60,809 nt of DNA from Candidatus Altarchaeales archaeon WOR_SM1_SCG (GTDB taxonomy: Archaea; Altiarchaeota; Altiarchaeia; IMC4; WOR-SM1-SCG), in NCBI GenBank assembly GCA_001723845.1, contig MCBE01000217.1, positions 1 to 60,809 on the forward strand. Reading direction: 5' to 3'. Shown in pieces: positions 44,200 to 52,344 of this stretch. A program made the position numbers and the translations under genes. The notes beneath the pieces were generated by a model. That model saw only the letters and a list, made by a program, of their open reading frames with translations. It was not told the origin of the DNA and made no database searches. Positions within the stretch are counted from its first letter, which is position 1; every line of letters starts with the position of its first letter.

Positions 44200-45088
44200 A
44201 AATAAAAAACAGAAAGGAAAACTTGAGAAATTTGAAGAAGGAAAACTGAAGAAGAAACTCGAAAAAAAGGAAAAAGCAAAACATAAGAAAAGAGAAAAAG
44301 CAAAGGAGGAACCGAAAAAAGAATCCTTGAGAGAAACTAAAAAAGAGGTTTCTAATAATCCAAATAAGAAAGTTGGAGAGAAACCAAAAGATGTTGAAGA
44401 GAAGTCTGAGGAAAAGAAAAATGAAACTGAAAGATATTATGTGCAAGTAGGAGAAAAAAGAATTTGGAAATGTTCAAAATGTGGGAATGAAATATTTACT
44501 GGAACAGATATTCCGGGAATATGCTCAAGATGCGGATATATGGAGGAAGCTGAATTTTCGCCAAAAAGATTAAATATAGAGATCCTTGAAGGGATAATAT
44601 TTAGATTACCTTATCTTTTTGCAATATGTTTTTACTATTTGTTGATACTTGCAATCGTGTTTTTTATTTCCCACGATATTTTTGACCATTGGAATTCTGA
44701 CCCTTGCAAAAATGTAATAATTCTTGTCACGTATGCAGTTATATTTATAGGTTTGATAGATTTGACCCATGCCGTGACTGATTATCACACAAAACCTTTA
44801 CTTATCACTATGTATTTCTCTTGGCGGCCAACATCAAAAAAAGAAATGAAAGAATTCGGCGAAAAAACAAAACAAAATCTTAAAGATTATCCTTTACATT
44901 CATTAAAAATAGCATCTCTTATGATTATCATGGAGATTTTTATAATAATATTTGGAACATTTAAATCTAAAGAAAATCCACAAATTACTTTGGAATTTGG
45001 TCTGTTTATTTTATTTTCGCTTTTAGGTGTTGCTGCGATATTGTTTGTATTAAATAGATATAGATTTCCTGAAAAAATAAAAAATTAA
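44189..45088 (+). CDS. Membrane protein with charged coil and zinc ribbon
   Basis: 299 residues from the ATG at 44189 (a TTG two codons earlier is less likely). Residues 1-80 are an extremely Lys/Glu-rich coil, residues about 88-112 a zinc ribbon (W-K-C-S-K-C-G-N-E...C-S-R-C-G), followed by four membrane segments (about 137-160, 172-195, 245-262, 270-290). The start overlaps the peptidase gene, so the two are translationally coupled and the proteins probably work together at the membrane. Confidence 0.65.
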   Translation: MGNENKKQKGKLEKFEEGKLKKKLEKKEKAKHKKREKAKEEPKKESLRETKKEVSNNPNKKVGEKPKDVEEKSEEKKNETERYYVQVGEKRIWKCSKCGNEIFTGTDIPGICSRCGYMEEAEFSPKRLNIEILEGIIFRLPYLFAICFYYLLILAIVFFISHDIFDHWNSDPCKNVIILVTYAVIFIGLIDLTHAVTDYHTKPLLITMYFSWRPTSKKEMKEFGEKTKQNLKDYPLHSLKIASLMIIMEIFIIIFGTFKSKENPQITLEFGLFILFSLLGVAAILFVLNRYRFPEKIKN

Positions 45089-45405
45089 TGAGTATCAAAA
45101 CAATTTAAATAACTTAAAACGCAATGCTATATAACAAGCAGGTATCTATCTTCGTGCTTTCAGCGCTACGCTCAAATCCTCACTTCGCCTGGACTTCAGA
45201 TACCTACCCTCCGTTATCTAAACCCCCAATTTAAACAAGAACATTATAAACCAATCCCCAATTAATCAAAACCAACAAATAACATAAAACCAGAATACAC
45301 AAACAATTTTTTGATTAATTCTTATAATTTTAATTTTATTATATCCACCCGAATTTAATTTTATAATTTATTTTCGTCTGATTTGTTATGACATCAACTA
45401 TAATT
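45089..45405. other. Intergenic region with an imperfect long hairpin
   Basis: AGGTATCT at 45140-45147 pairs perfectly with AGATACCT at 45198-45205, and ATAAC at 45131-45135 can pair with GTTAT at 45213-45217. The enclosed loop contains CAGCGCTACGCTC. It lies between the stop of the unknown operon and the end of thyA on the opposite strand, so it may terminate transcription from either side. No gene seen. Confidence 0.5.
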
Positions 45406-46083
45406 TTAGTCCTCTCCCGTCTCCTTCCACCACGCATCAGGGCGGTCTGTCTTCCCATACACCAATTGTTCTGCAAGTTTAAACTGCCTCTCGTAAAGAT
45501 GAATGTTTTTTGAAAAGCAAATCGTCTTTCCCGGTTCAACGCCGATTTCTCCTGCCATATATTCCTTCAGCAGCTGGAGTCCTGCAATGTTTGCGGGAAA
45601 CCCGCCGTATGCGTCCCATGACCTGAAATAGACAAGAAAATGTAATTTATTATTTAAAATTTCCGTGTCAAGAACAGTTAAGCAGGGAGGATCAAGCGTG
45701 TTTAAATCCTCCGGTCTTCTTATGACCATTGTGTTCTGCCGGTCTTCAGGGCATTCTTTGTATTTTTCTATTACTGTTTCAATCTGGTCTATGGGCTTTC
45801 TCAGCCGTTCGCCGTAAGTGTATTCCTCGCCCTCGTGTTTGTCCCCGATAAAAAGATATTCAAGGGCATACTGCTCAACATACTTCATTGTAAAAGGAGC
45901 GTCTTTATGTCCCAGGGGGCGTGTTTCGGGATTTGTGATTTCCAGCCCGAGAGAAATTTTCTTTGTTGTCGTGATTTCAGAACCTCTCCCGACCTTAAAT
46001 TCGTCGCCTTCTTCAAGGATTTTTTCTACAATCTGGAGCCAGGCATCGGGAATGTCAAATGCAGTGAGTGAGATGTATTTCAT
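45406..46083 (-). CDS. thyA: Thymidylate synthase, archaeal ThyA type
   Basis: 225 residues. R-R-P-E-D-L...D-P-P-C-L-T-V-L-D has the catalytic Cys, then F-R-S-W-D-A-Y-G-G-F-P-A-N-I-A-G-L-Q and F-S-K-N-I-H-L-Y-E bind dUMP. The protein is shorter than bacterial ThyA, as in methanogens. It makes dTMP from dUMP with a folate or methanopterin C1 donor. Single gene. Confidence 0.92.
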   Translation of the reverse strand: MKYISLTAFDIPDAWLQIVEKILEEGDEFKVGRGSEITTTKKISLGLEITNPETRPLGHKDAPFTMKYVEQYALEYLFIGDKHEGEEYTYGERLRKPIDQIETVIEKYKECPEDRQNTMVIRRPEDLNTLDPPCLTVLDTEILNNKLHFLVYFRSWDAYGGFPANIAGLQLLKEYMAGEIGVEPGKTICFSKNIHLYERQFKLAEQLVYGKTDRPDAWWKETGED

Positions 46084-46183
46084 TGTGAATTTTAATATAA
46101 TTTAATATACTTAAAAGTGCGTATGATAATTTAATTAGAATTCAATAGAAATATTAATTGATTATTTAGTGTTTGGGATGTTG

Positions 46184-46266
46184 ATAACAGAGGGTAGATA
46201 TGTGAAGTTTGTCCGTTAGGACAAATTTTGATGGAGCGATAGCGGAATCGCATATCTGTCTGTTAT
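46184..46266. repeat. Four-arm cruciform-like structure
   Basis: Outer stem ATAACAGA (46184-46191) with TCTGTTAT (46259-46266), continued by AGATATG (46196-46202) with CATATCT (46251-46257). Inside are two hairpins: TTTGTCC (46208-46214) with GGACAAA (46219-46225), and GCGAT (46236-46240) with ATCGC (46247-46251). The stems are perfect. It lies upstream of thyA and next to the end of the protease gene. Could be an RNA element, terminator or non-autonomous mobile element. Confidence 0.65.
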
Positions 46267-46292
46267 GTGAACATTGACGAAGAGACATTAAA

Positions 46293-46685
46293 TTATCTTT
46301 CAAATAGTTTGGTGTATTCTTCTTTTGATAATTTATCCAAAAATGTTTTACCAATAATCACTCTGTTTGTCAGTGGGTGTGGAGATTCTGGTCTTGTGCA
46401 TTCCTCTTCTGACAACATTGGACGCTTATAACTCCCCCTGATCTCAACAATTAGTCCATCCACTGCATATTCTTTCTTTCTATATCTACACCTTAATCCG
46501 GTTAAAGGAACATTTAACGGCTCACCCATCTGCCAAAGATGTAGAATACCATTTGCATCTAAACCAAGAGCATCTGCTATGGATTTTTCTATGACGCAAT
46601 AACTTGATCCCGTATCTACCAACGCTTCAAACAACTCGTATTCTTTCTTTACTTCATTCCACAAATTAACATCTATCAGGATCAT
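46293..46685 (-). CDS. Retropepsin-like aspartic protease
   Basis: 130 residues: E-A-L-V-D-T-G-S-S-Y-C-V-I is the single-domain retropepsin active site with flap region further on, and N-R-V-I-I-G-K-T-F-L-D is the typical I-I-G strand. It would work as a homodimer. It overlaps the preceding DUF5678 gene by 4 bases and uses a GAGGAGG site in that gene. Substrate unknown. Confidence 0.8.
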   Translation of the reverse strand: MILIDVNLWNEVKKEYELFEALVDTGSSYCVIEKSIADALGLDANGILHLWQMGEPLNVPLTGLRCRYRKKEYAVDGLIVEIRGSYKRPMLSEEECTRPESPHPLTNRVIIGKTFLDKLSKEEYTKLFER

Positions 46686-46891
46686 AGTAGGTATTCCTCC
46701 TCACTTTCCGGAAAATATGTATAACACCATTTTTCTTTGCATATCTCTCTTGCCACTTCATTTATTTTTAATGGATCTACCGGTCCGCCATAAGCTTTTA
46801 TCACTTTGTTATCACAGACGATGATGGTCTTTCCAATAAACTTACTTCTCAATTCCTTTATGTGTTTATTTATCCAGTTTCGTGGTTCCAT
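46682..46891 (-). CDS. DUF5678-like small protein
   Basis: 69 residues: L-R-S-K-F-I-G-K-T-I-I-V-C-D-N-K-V-I is the core strand-loop seen in DUF5678 proteins, ending F-P-E-S-E-E-E-Y. In archaea and bacteria this family commonly pairs with retropepsin-like proteins, as here, and may be a substrate, inhibitor or targeting partner. Confidence 0.68.
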   Translation of the reverse strand: MEPRNWINKHIKELRSKFIGKTIIVCDNKVIKAYGGPVDPLKINEVAREICKEKWCYTYFPESEEEYLL

Positions 46892-47033
46892 TTCTTATTA
46901 TTTATTTTTAATCTTATAAAATTAGATTTTGAAAATACACGGCAAAAATTCTGGATATGCCTCCTATAAATCCCAAATATTAATTAATCATCAGATTAAT
47001 ATTGATTGAATATTAAAATTTTATTTCTATTTC

Positions 47034-47462
47034 TTATTTCCTTTCAACAAACATTGACGACCTTGTAGCACCAACGCCCGGAGCACTGTGTTTTACAATG
47101 CCTCTTGTCATTGCAAATTCTCCGAGGTAGTGTCCTATCATCTCAGGGGTTATTTCAACAGGCGTAAATGCCTTTTTTCCTTTTTCAGCCCCGCCGTTAT
47201 AAATCTCAAAGTTAAGACCGACCATCTCGGGAAGTATCGGCATGTTTCTCCTGTGTGTTTTTATCGGCTTTGCCCTGCCGCCCTTATCAAGAGTTTTCCT
47301 TGCCGTTCTTATCCTGGTCATTAAATTTGCCTGTGAATCACTAAAGCCGCGCATCAAACTTCTTCTTATTCTGGAAGGCATTATTTTTACAAGTTCATCC
47401 ATGGACATTGCCTGTAATTCTTCAATCGGCATTCCTCTGTATTCAAATTTTTTTCTTGCCAT
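47034..47462 (-). CDS. rps19: 30S ribosomal protein uS19
   Basis: 142 residues. E-Y-R-G-M-P-I-E-E-L at the start, T-H-R-R-N-M-P-I-L-P-E-M-V-G and E-I-T-P-E-M-I-G-H-Y-L-G-E-F, then K-H-S-A-P-G-V-G-A-T. Length and N-terminal extension match archaeal S19. It is normally in the L2-S19-L22-S3 operon; here it is a single gene between unrelated genes. Confidence 0.95.
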   Translation of the reverse strand: MARKKFEYRGMPIEELQAMSMDELVKIMPSRIRRSLMRGFSDSQANLMTRIRTARKTLDKGGRAKPIKTHRRNMPILPEMVGLNFEIYNGGAEKGKKAFTPVEITPEMIGHYLGEFAMTRGIVKHSAPGVGATRSSMFVERK

Positions 47463-47544
47463 TTTATATATAATATTTACTTTGATTTTTATTAAATCAA
47501 AAATATAAAATATTATTCTGAATTTTTATTTTTATTTATTTTTT

Positions 47545-48579
47545 TTATTTATTATTGCCGCCGTCATACCTGATATTCAGATACATCAAACACAGGTATC
47601 CCATGCCAAGCGCAAAGAAATAAAATATAAACCTGTCCGCAAGAGATACCATTGTTGCGATATTTACATCAATTCCCGATACCGTATAAAGGGCAATCAT
47701 TGATATCTCCGTTGACCCGATGCCTCCCGGAACAATCATAAGCGAACTTAAAAGCACAGATAAAGTCACGACAATTACAACAATAACAAATCCCGGGTTA
47801 AAGCCGATGCTTAAGAACAGCAGGTAAGTTTTAAAATAAATCAAAAAGCACATAAAAAACGCGAGTACGAGGTCTTTGTGCAGCAGTTCCCTGTCCCTTG
47901 CTAACTTTTCAAGCGAGTCCGCAAAATTCCCGAGTTTCTGGATTACATAGTCCTCAAAAACACTGTATTTGTGAAATTTTTTCCTGATAATTTCAAACAG
48001 GTGAAAATGATATATTCCCGGCAGGAATCTCATAATATAATATTTATTCATTTTTTTTTCTATCTCCTTTCTTATAAAAAATCCTGAAAGAACAACGGCT
48101 GCAAGTATTAAAACAACCGCTTCAAAGATGAGTTTCATGTGCTCAGGTATGTTAAGGAACAGGAATACAAAAAGTATTGAAAATATTGTAAAAGAAGTTA
48201 TTGCTATCGTATTTGTCACATTATCAACCGTAACGGAAGCATAACACTCGGATTTATACCTTGATGTCATTTTTGACAGGAAATACGCCTTAACAGGTCC
48301 CCCCCCGGTTCTTACGCCGGGTGTTGTGTTGGTTACAAATTCCCCTGCAAGAAGAACGGGAAACAGGGGCAAATAAGAAACCTTTTTTATTTTTCCGACC
48401 AGTGATTTAAATTTGAAATTCCAGACAAGAAGCTGCGCGAGGTTAAGTAAGAACGCCGCAAACAACAATTTTGGGTCTGCCTGCTTTAAAACGACAATTA
48501 CCTCTTCTATGCCTATGTAATAAACCACACCTGCAAGCAGTATTACGCCTATAATTAAAAATATAATGTTTTTATTCAT
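47545..48579 (-). CDS. UPF0104 / lysylphosphatidylglycerol-synthase-type membrane protein
   Basis: 344 residues with about eight membrane segments and the family motif T-N-T-T-P-G-V-R-T-G-G-G-P (about 85-97) and V-P-G-G-I-G-S-T-E (near 280). Members are linked to polar-lipid modification or flipping in archaea, but the exact reaction is not known. The gene ends the strand run with the lipid-kinase-like gene 12 bases upstream, so they are probably co-transcribed. Confidence 0.8.
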   Translation of the reverse strand: MNKNIIFLIIGVILLAGVVYYIGIEEVIVVLKQADPKLLFAAFLLNLAQLLVWNFKFKSLVGKIKKVSYLPLFPVLLAGEFVTNTTPGVRTGGGPVKAYFLSKMTSRYKSECYASVTVDNVTNTIAITSFTIFSILFVFLFLNIPEHMKLIFEAVVLILAAVVLSGFFIRKEIEKKMNKYYIMRFLPGIYHFHLFEIIRKKFHKYSVFEDYVIQKLGNFADSLEKLARDRELLHKDLVLAFFMCFLIYFKTYLLFLSIGFNPGFVIVVIVVTLSVLLSSLMIVPGGIGSTEISMIALYTVSGIDVNIATMVSLADRFIFYFFALGMGYLCLMYLNIRYDGGNNK

Positions 48580-48591
48580 TTTTATGCCTCA

Positions 48592-49218
48592 TCACCCCCC
48601 CGTAAATTTAAATAATATCACTAAAATTTCCCCCGCCCCGCCTGCAAAAATAGGAATTATCAAATTATCGTCAATTTTATTTATCGCCGTCTCAACCGCG
48701 GTTGCGGTAAGTGCCATAATTATTATAATTATTCCGGGGTGCAGTAATCCTTGCGTGAAATGTATAAGCACAAGATAGCCGATGAGAAGATTAACAAAAA
48801 ATTCTGCTGTTGAGCCCTCAATCGTCTTCTTTTCAAGTTTCGGTATTTTATGCTTTCCAAACATTTTTCCAAACAACGCTCCTGCCATATCACCGAATGT
48901 TGTCATAAGTATTGCTGCAATTGCAATTTCTTTTGTAAATACCGCTATTGCGATAAACGCTCCTGTCATAAAAAATATTTCCCCGCCTAAAACATGTTTC
49001 TCGTGCGCCCTTAAGAATCTGTCAAGCACAGGTAATTTAAACCCCCATTCTATCCTGAAATATTCAACAATCAAAAACACGGAAAGGACAAAAGCCATGA
49101 AAGAAAGCACAATTTCTTTTCCGTAATAAACATACACTAAGATAATTACAATGGATGTCAGGTGTATTGCTTTTCTTCCGAGCTCGTGTTTCAGGTCAAG
49201 TTTGTCAGGGTCATGCAT
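48592..49218 (-). CDS. CTP-dependent polyprenol/dolichol kinase family (SEC59-like)
   Basis: 208 residues with six or seven membrane segments. L-K-H-E-L-G-R-K-A-I-H-L near the start, F-G-D-M-A-G-A-L-F-G-K-M-F-G and E-G-S-T-A-E-F are the family signatures. Bacterial and archaeal members phosphorylate dolichol, phytol or similar lipid alcohols. Neighbours (UPF0104 and a glycosyltransferase) fit a role in membrane lipid or lipid-linked sugar formation. Confidence 0.8.
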   Translation of the reverse strand: MHDPDKLDLKHELGRKAIHLTSIVIILVYVYYGKEIVLSFMAFVLSVFLIVEYFRIEWGFKLPVLDRFLRAHEKHVLGGEIFFMTGAFIAIAVFTKEIAIAAILMTTFGDMAGALFGKMFGKHKIPKLEKKTIEGSTAEFFVNLLIGYLVLIHFTQGLLHPGIIIIIMALTATAVETAINKIDDNLIIPIFAGGAGEILVILFKFTGG

Positions 49219-49304
49219 TTTAAATTTTAAGATAATGAATTAAAAATAATGAATTAATTAAAAATTAAATTTCGGGTTTATTTACATGCCGGGAAAATTT
49301 TAAA

Positions 49305-50525
49305 CTAATTCCGATTCAAAGAACTTTCATAGATTTCAATAATTTTATCAACGCTTTTTTCAATATCGTGCCGCTTCACCATCTCCAAACCGTTTTTCGC
49401 CATCTTTTCGCGAACAGCGGGATTTGCAAGAAGTTCAATTGCCCGTTCGGAAAGGTGTTTGACATTATGCGGCTCAAACAAAAATCCTGTCTCGTTTTCT
49501 ATTACGATTTCGGGAAGGGCTTTTGCGCCTGCGGCAACAACAGGTGTTTCGCAGGCAAACGATTCTAAAACCACCAGCCCCTGCGTATCAATTGTTGAGG
49601 GCGTGACAAAAATGTCTGCTGCCGTGTAAGACGAGATAAGTTCGTGCTGCTCAACCCTTCCCGTAAAAATAATAATAGTATTTAAATTTAAATCAGATGC
49701 CAGTTCCTTTAATTTTTCAAGGGAAGGTCCTCCCCCGACGACTAAAAATTTTGCTTCCGGGATTTTATTTAAAATAAGAGGGGCTGAGCGAACAAATTCA
49801 TCAACATTCCTCTCCGCGGAAATCCTGCCCACATGAAGAATCAAGGGGTTGTTATTTATTTTGTAATTTTTCCTGAGAATTTCCGCCCCCTTCCTATCCG
49901 GCTTGAATAAGTCCAGATCTATTCCGTTACTTAAAACATGAATCGGCTTCTCAACGCCGTATTTTTTTAAAAGTCCTCTTGTGTGCTCGCTTGGTGTAAT
50001 GACCAGGTCCATCCGGTTGTAAAATTTCGTGCCGAATTTTTCGGCGACTTTGCCTGTAAGCCGCTCAGGAACCGGTTTTAAGACATGACCGAAATCGGAA
50101 ATTACCGTGTGAAATGTCCCTACAAGAGCTATTCTTTTGAATTCCGGTGACCTCTTTCGTATCCTGTTCAATTTAGAAGAAATCCTCTTTTTTGCATTCA
50201 AACTTTTTGCGATAAATAATCCCGACAGACCCATTGAAAAGGGAGTGTGGCAGTGTATTATATCAAAGTTGCCCTGTGAAATGTAACTTTGAATTTTCGG
50301 GATCCACGGGAATGCTATATCATAATCGGGGTACGGTCTGAATCTAATGGATTTAAACCTGTGGGTCGGAATTTCATTATCAAGTTCATAAGGTTCTTTT
50401 GATTTCGGTGCGAATATCTCAACTTCATGACCCCTCTCAATAAGCTTTTTCGCGTGATTTCCGACAACGAAACTGACACCGTTTATTTGAGGGAAATATG
50501 TGTCCGTAAATAGTGCTATTTTCAT
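49305..50525 (-). CDS. GT4 family glycosyltransferase
   Basis: 406 residues, two Rossmann halves. I-N-G-V-S-F-V-V-G-N-H at the start, I-H-C-H-T-P-F-S-M-G (acceptor side), L-H-V-G-R-I-S-A-E-R-N-V (donor start), and L-V-V-L-E-S-F-A-C-E-T-P-V-V-A with the E-x7-E region. It resembles 1,2-diacylglycerol glucosyltransferases and could make glycolipids together with the downstream lipid genes. Confidence 0.88.
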   Translation of the reverse strand: MKIALFTDTYFPQINGVSFVVGNHAKKLIERGHEVEIFAPKSKEPYELDNEIPTHRFKSIRFRPYPDYDIAFPWIPKIQSYISQGNFDIIHCHTPFSMGLSGLFIAKSLNAKKRISSKLNRIRKRSPEFKRIALVGTFHTVISDFGHVLKPVPERLTGKVAEKFGTKFYNRMDLVITPSEHTRGLLKKYGVEKPIHVLSNGIDLDLFKPDRKGAEILRKNYKINNNPLILHVGRISAERNVDEFVRSAPLILNKIPEAKFLVVGGGPSLEKLKELASDLNLNTIIIFTGRVEQHELISSYTAADIFVTPSTIDTQGLVVLESFACETPVVAAGAKALPEIVIENETGFLFEPHNVKHLSERAIELLANPAVREKMAKNGLEMVKRHDIEKSVDKIIEIYESSLNRN

Positions 50526-50653
50526 GGTAAATTCAGGGTAAATAATAATTTAATTTTTTATTTTTTTAAAATTTATGTTTTAATAATAATTGTTTGTTTT
50601 AATTAAATTTACTTTAAAAGAATTTATTTTGTTGAACTTTCTTTTTAATCACT

Positions 50654-52150
50654 CTAATCACTCCCGAAATGCAGCACCATAACATCCTGGTTGCTTAAAT
50701 TCATAACAGGAACTCTTGCAGGTGTCGGGTGATGCCCTAACCTTTCCTGGTATTTCGTCTGTGCCTGCCATGTTCCCGCGTTTATCAGATGAACGCCCCT
50801 GTATTTAGCGTAACCGTTTGCATGAACATGCCCCCCGTGGAAAATGTCGGGAATATCCCTGATTAGCATGTAATCCTTATTCTCTGGCGATATGTCATGG
50901 TAAAGCGGCGCAAGATGCCTTCTCTTCAGGTATTCGGTCATTGCCTTTTCAGGAGCAGTGTAACTCAAGCCGCTTAAATGCCCTATAACGCCGTCCATTG
51001 AATCCCCGTGATAAATTAATGTTTTAATTCCGTGCGCAGAAACCATTGCAGGATTCCCGACAACATGAACATTCGGTATTTCGTAAAGAGGGGCGCCTAT
51101 GTCTTTATCAAGCGTCGGCTCTGGTTCTGCTCTTCTTACAGCATCATGGTTCCCGACAACCATGACAACTTCAATGTAGTCCGGGATCTGCTCAATCATG
51201 CTGCCAAGAAAATCATACTGCTTGTAGATGTCGGGAATTGAAAGTTCACCTTCCTGGTCCGGGTAGATGCCGATGCCGTCAACAAGGTCGCCTGCAACAA
51301 ATATATATTTAATTTTCTCTGCAACATCTCTCCTGTTCCCTGATTTCAGGTTCAGCCAGTCAATGAATTTTTGAAATTCTTTTTCAAGGAAAAGATAACT
51401 CCCGACATGAAAGTCAGATAGAAACGCGGCATGTACCGGCTCATCAGTTGTTTTCGGCGCCTTTGTTATCGGCAAATCCGGCTGCACAATCTCGCGGGCA
51501 ATAAATAAATTATTTCTTAATTCACCTCTAATTCCTATAACTTCATCTAATAAAACCCGGCTGTAAATTTCATTTAATTCCTCGTTATCCTTTGATATAA
51601 AAACCGTTGCATCGCCTGTAGGGTCCTCAACATCAAGGAATCTAAAGCCCCTCCTGCTTTCCCGCTTCTCGGTAACCATCGCAACAATACTTGCCGCACC
51701 TCCCGACTTTTTTAAATTGTTTATTGCGACGGTTCCTATAAAATTTTCCCTTCTCCTTATTATTTTTTCAATTCCCCTGTACTTCTGGTTAAAATACTCT
51801 ACAAAGTCCTCAAGTTTTCCCTCGCATGTTGATTTTCCCGTCACATCCCACGAATCGTCAATCTTTAACTCGGAATCAATTTCCTTTGCAAAAATATGAC
51901 TTCCCTTCCTGACTTCTACTTCCGGTTTTTGCGCAGGCTCATGTTTCTCTTCCTTTACCTCAATAAATTCCTTTAAAAATTCATCGGAAATTAAAAAAAT
52001 CCCCTTGTCTTTTGCAGTGGAAATTACTCTGTCAACATCAATCCCGTTTTTTATTAAGTCATCAAAGCCGTGCGATGTTACAAGTAAGCCGCTGGCTGTG
52101 AATTTTTTTATTATTTGTTTTTTGAGTTGGTCGGTTATTTCGCCTGTCAT
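50654..52150 (-). CDS. polB: DNA polymerase D small subunit (DP1)
   Basis: 498 residues. N-terminal helical region, OB-fold (about 150-235), and a calcineurin-type phosphodiesterase: F-L-S-D-F-H-V-G-S, V-A-G-D-L-V-D-G, V-V-G-N-H-D and G-G-H-V-H-A-N-G. It supplies the 3'-5' exonuclease of the replicative polymerase D; the catalytic DP2 is not in the window. PolD excludes Crenarchaeota. Confidence 0.95.
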   Translation of the reverse strand: MTGEITDQLKKQIIKKFTASGLLVTSHGFDDLIKNGIDVDRVISTAKDKGIFLISDEFLKEFIEVKEEKHEPAQKPEVEVRKGSHIFAKEIDSELKIDDSWDVTGKSTCEGKLEDFVEYFNQKYRGIEKIIRRRENFIGTVAINNLKKSGGAASIVAMVTEKRESRRGFRFLDVEDPTGDATVFISKDNEELNEIYSRVLLDEVIGIRGELRNNLFIAREIVQPDLPITKAPKTTDEPVHAAFLSDFHVGSYLFLEKEFQKFIDWLNLKSGNRRDVAEKIKYIFVAGDLVDGIGIYPDQEGELSIPDIYKQYDFLGSMIEQIPDYIEVVMVVGNHDAVRRAEPEPTLDKDIGAPLYEIPNVHVVGNPAMVSAHGIKTLIYHGDSMDGVIGHLSGLSYTAPEKAMTEYLKRRHLAPLYHDISPENKDYMLIRDIPDIFHGGHVHANGYAKYRGVHLINAGTWQAQTKYQERLGHHPTPARVPVMNLSNQDVMVLHFGSD

Positions 52151-52171
52151 CTTTAGTTTTGATTTAATTTT

Positions 52172-52344
52172 TTAATTATTTTCCAATTCATCTATCGCAA
52201 AAATTACTACTTCTTCCCAGCAATCAAGCCCCCATTCCACTCCTTTTTTAACCCTGTCTAATTCTTCGGCGGTTAATTCCCTGTTTAATTTTTATATGCC
52301 TTTTCAAGTATCCTGCTATAATCTTTTTTAGTTATATTATCCAT
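52172..52344 (-). pseudogene. Small frameshifted gene overlapping the DNA methylase end
   Basis: Starting at ATG 52344 the minus strand reads M-D-N-I-T-K-K-D-Y-S-R-I-L-E-K-A-Y-K-N, then hits a stop; in the next frame L-N-R-E-L-T-A-E-E-L-D-R-V-K-K-G continues to I-D-E-L-E-N-N and TAA. One missing base near 52290 explains the break. It is probably a helical accessory protein of the methylase, recently inactivated or mis-sequenced. Confidence 0.6.
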
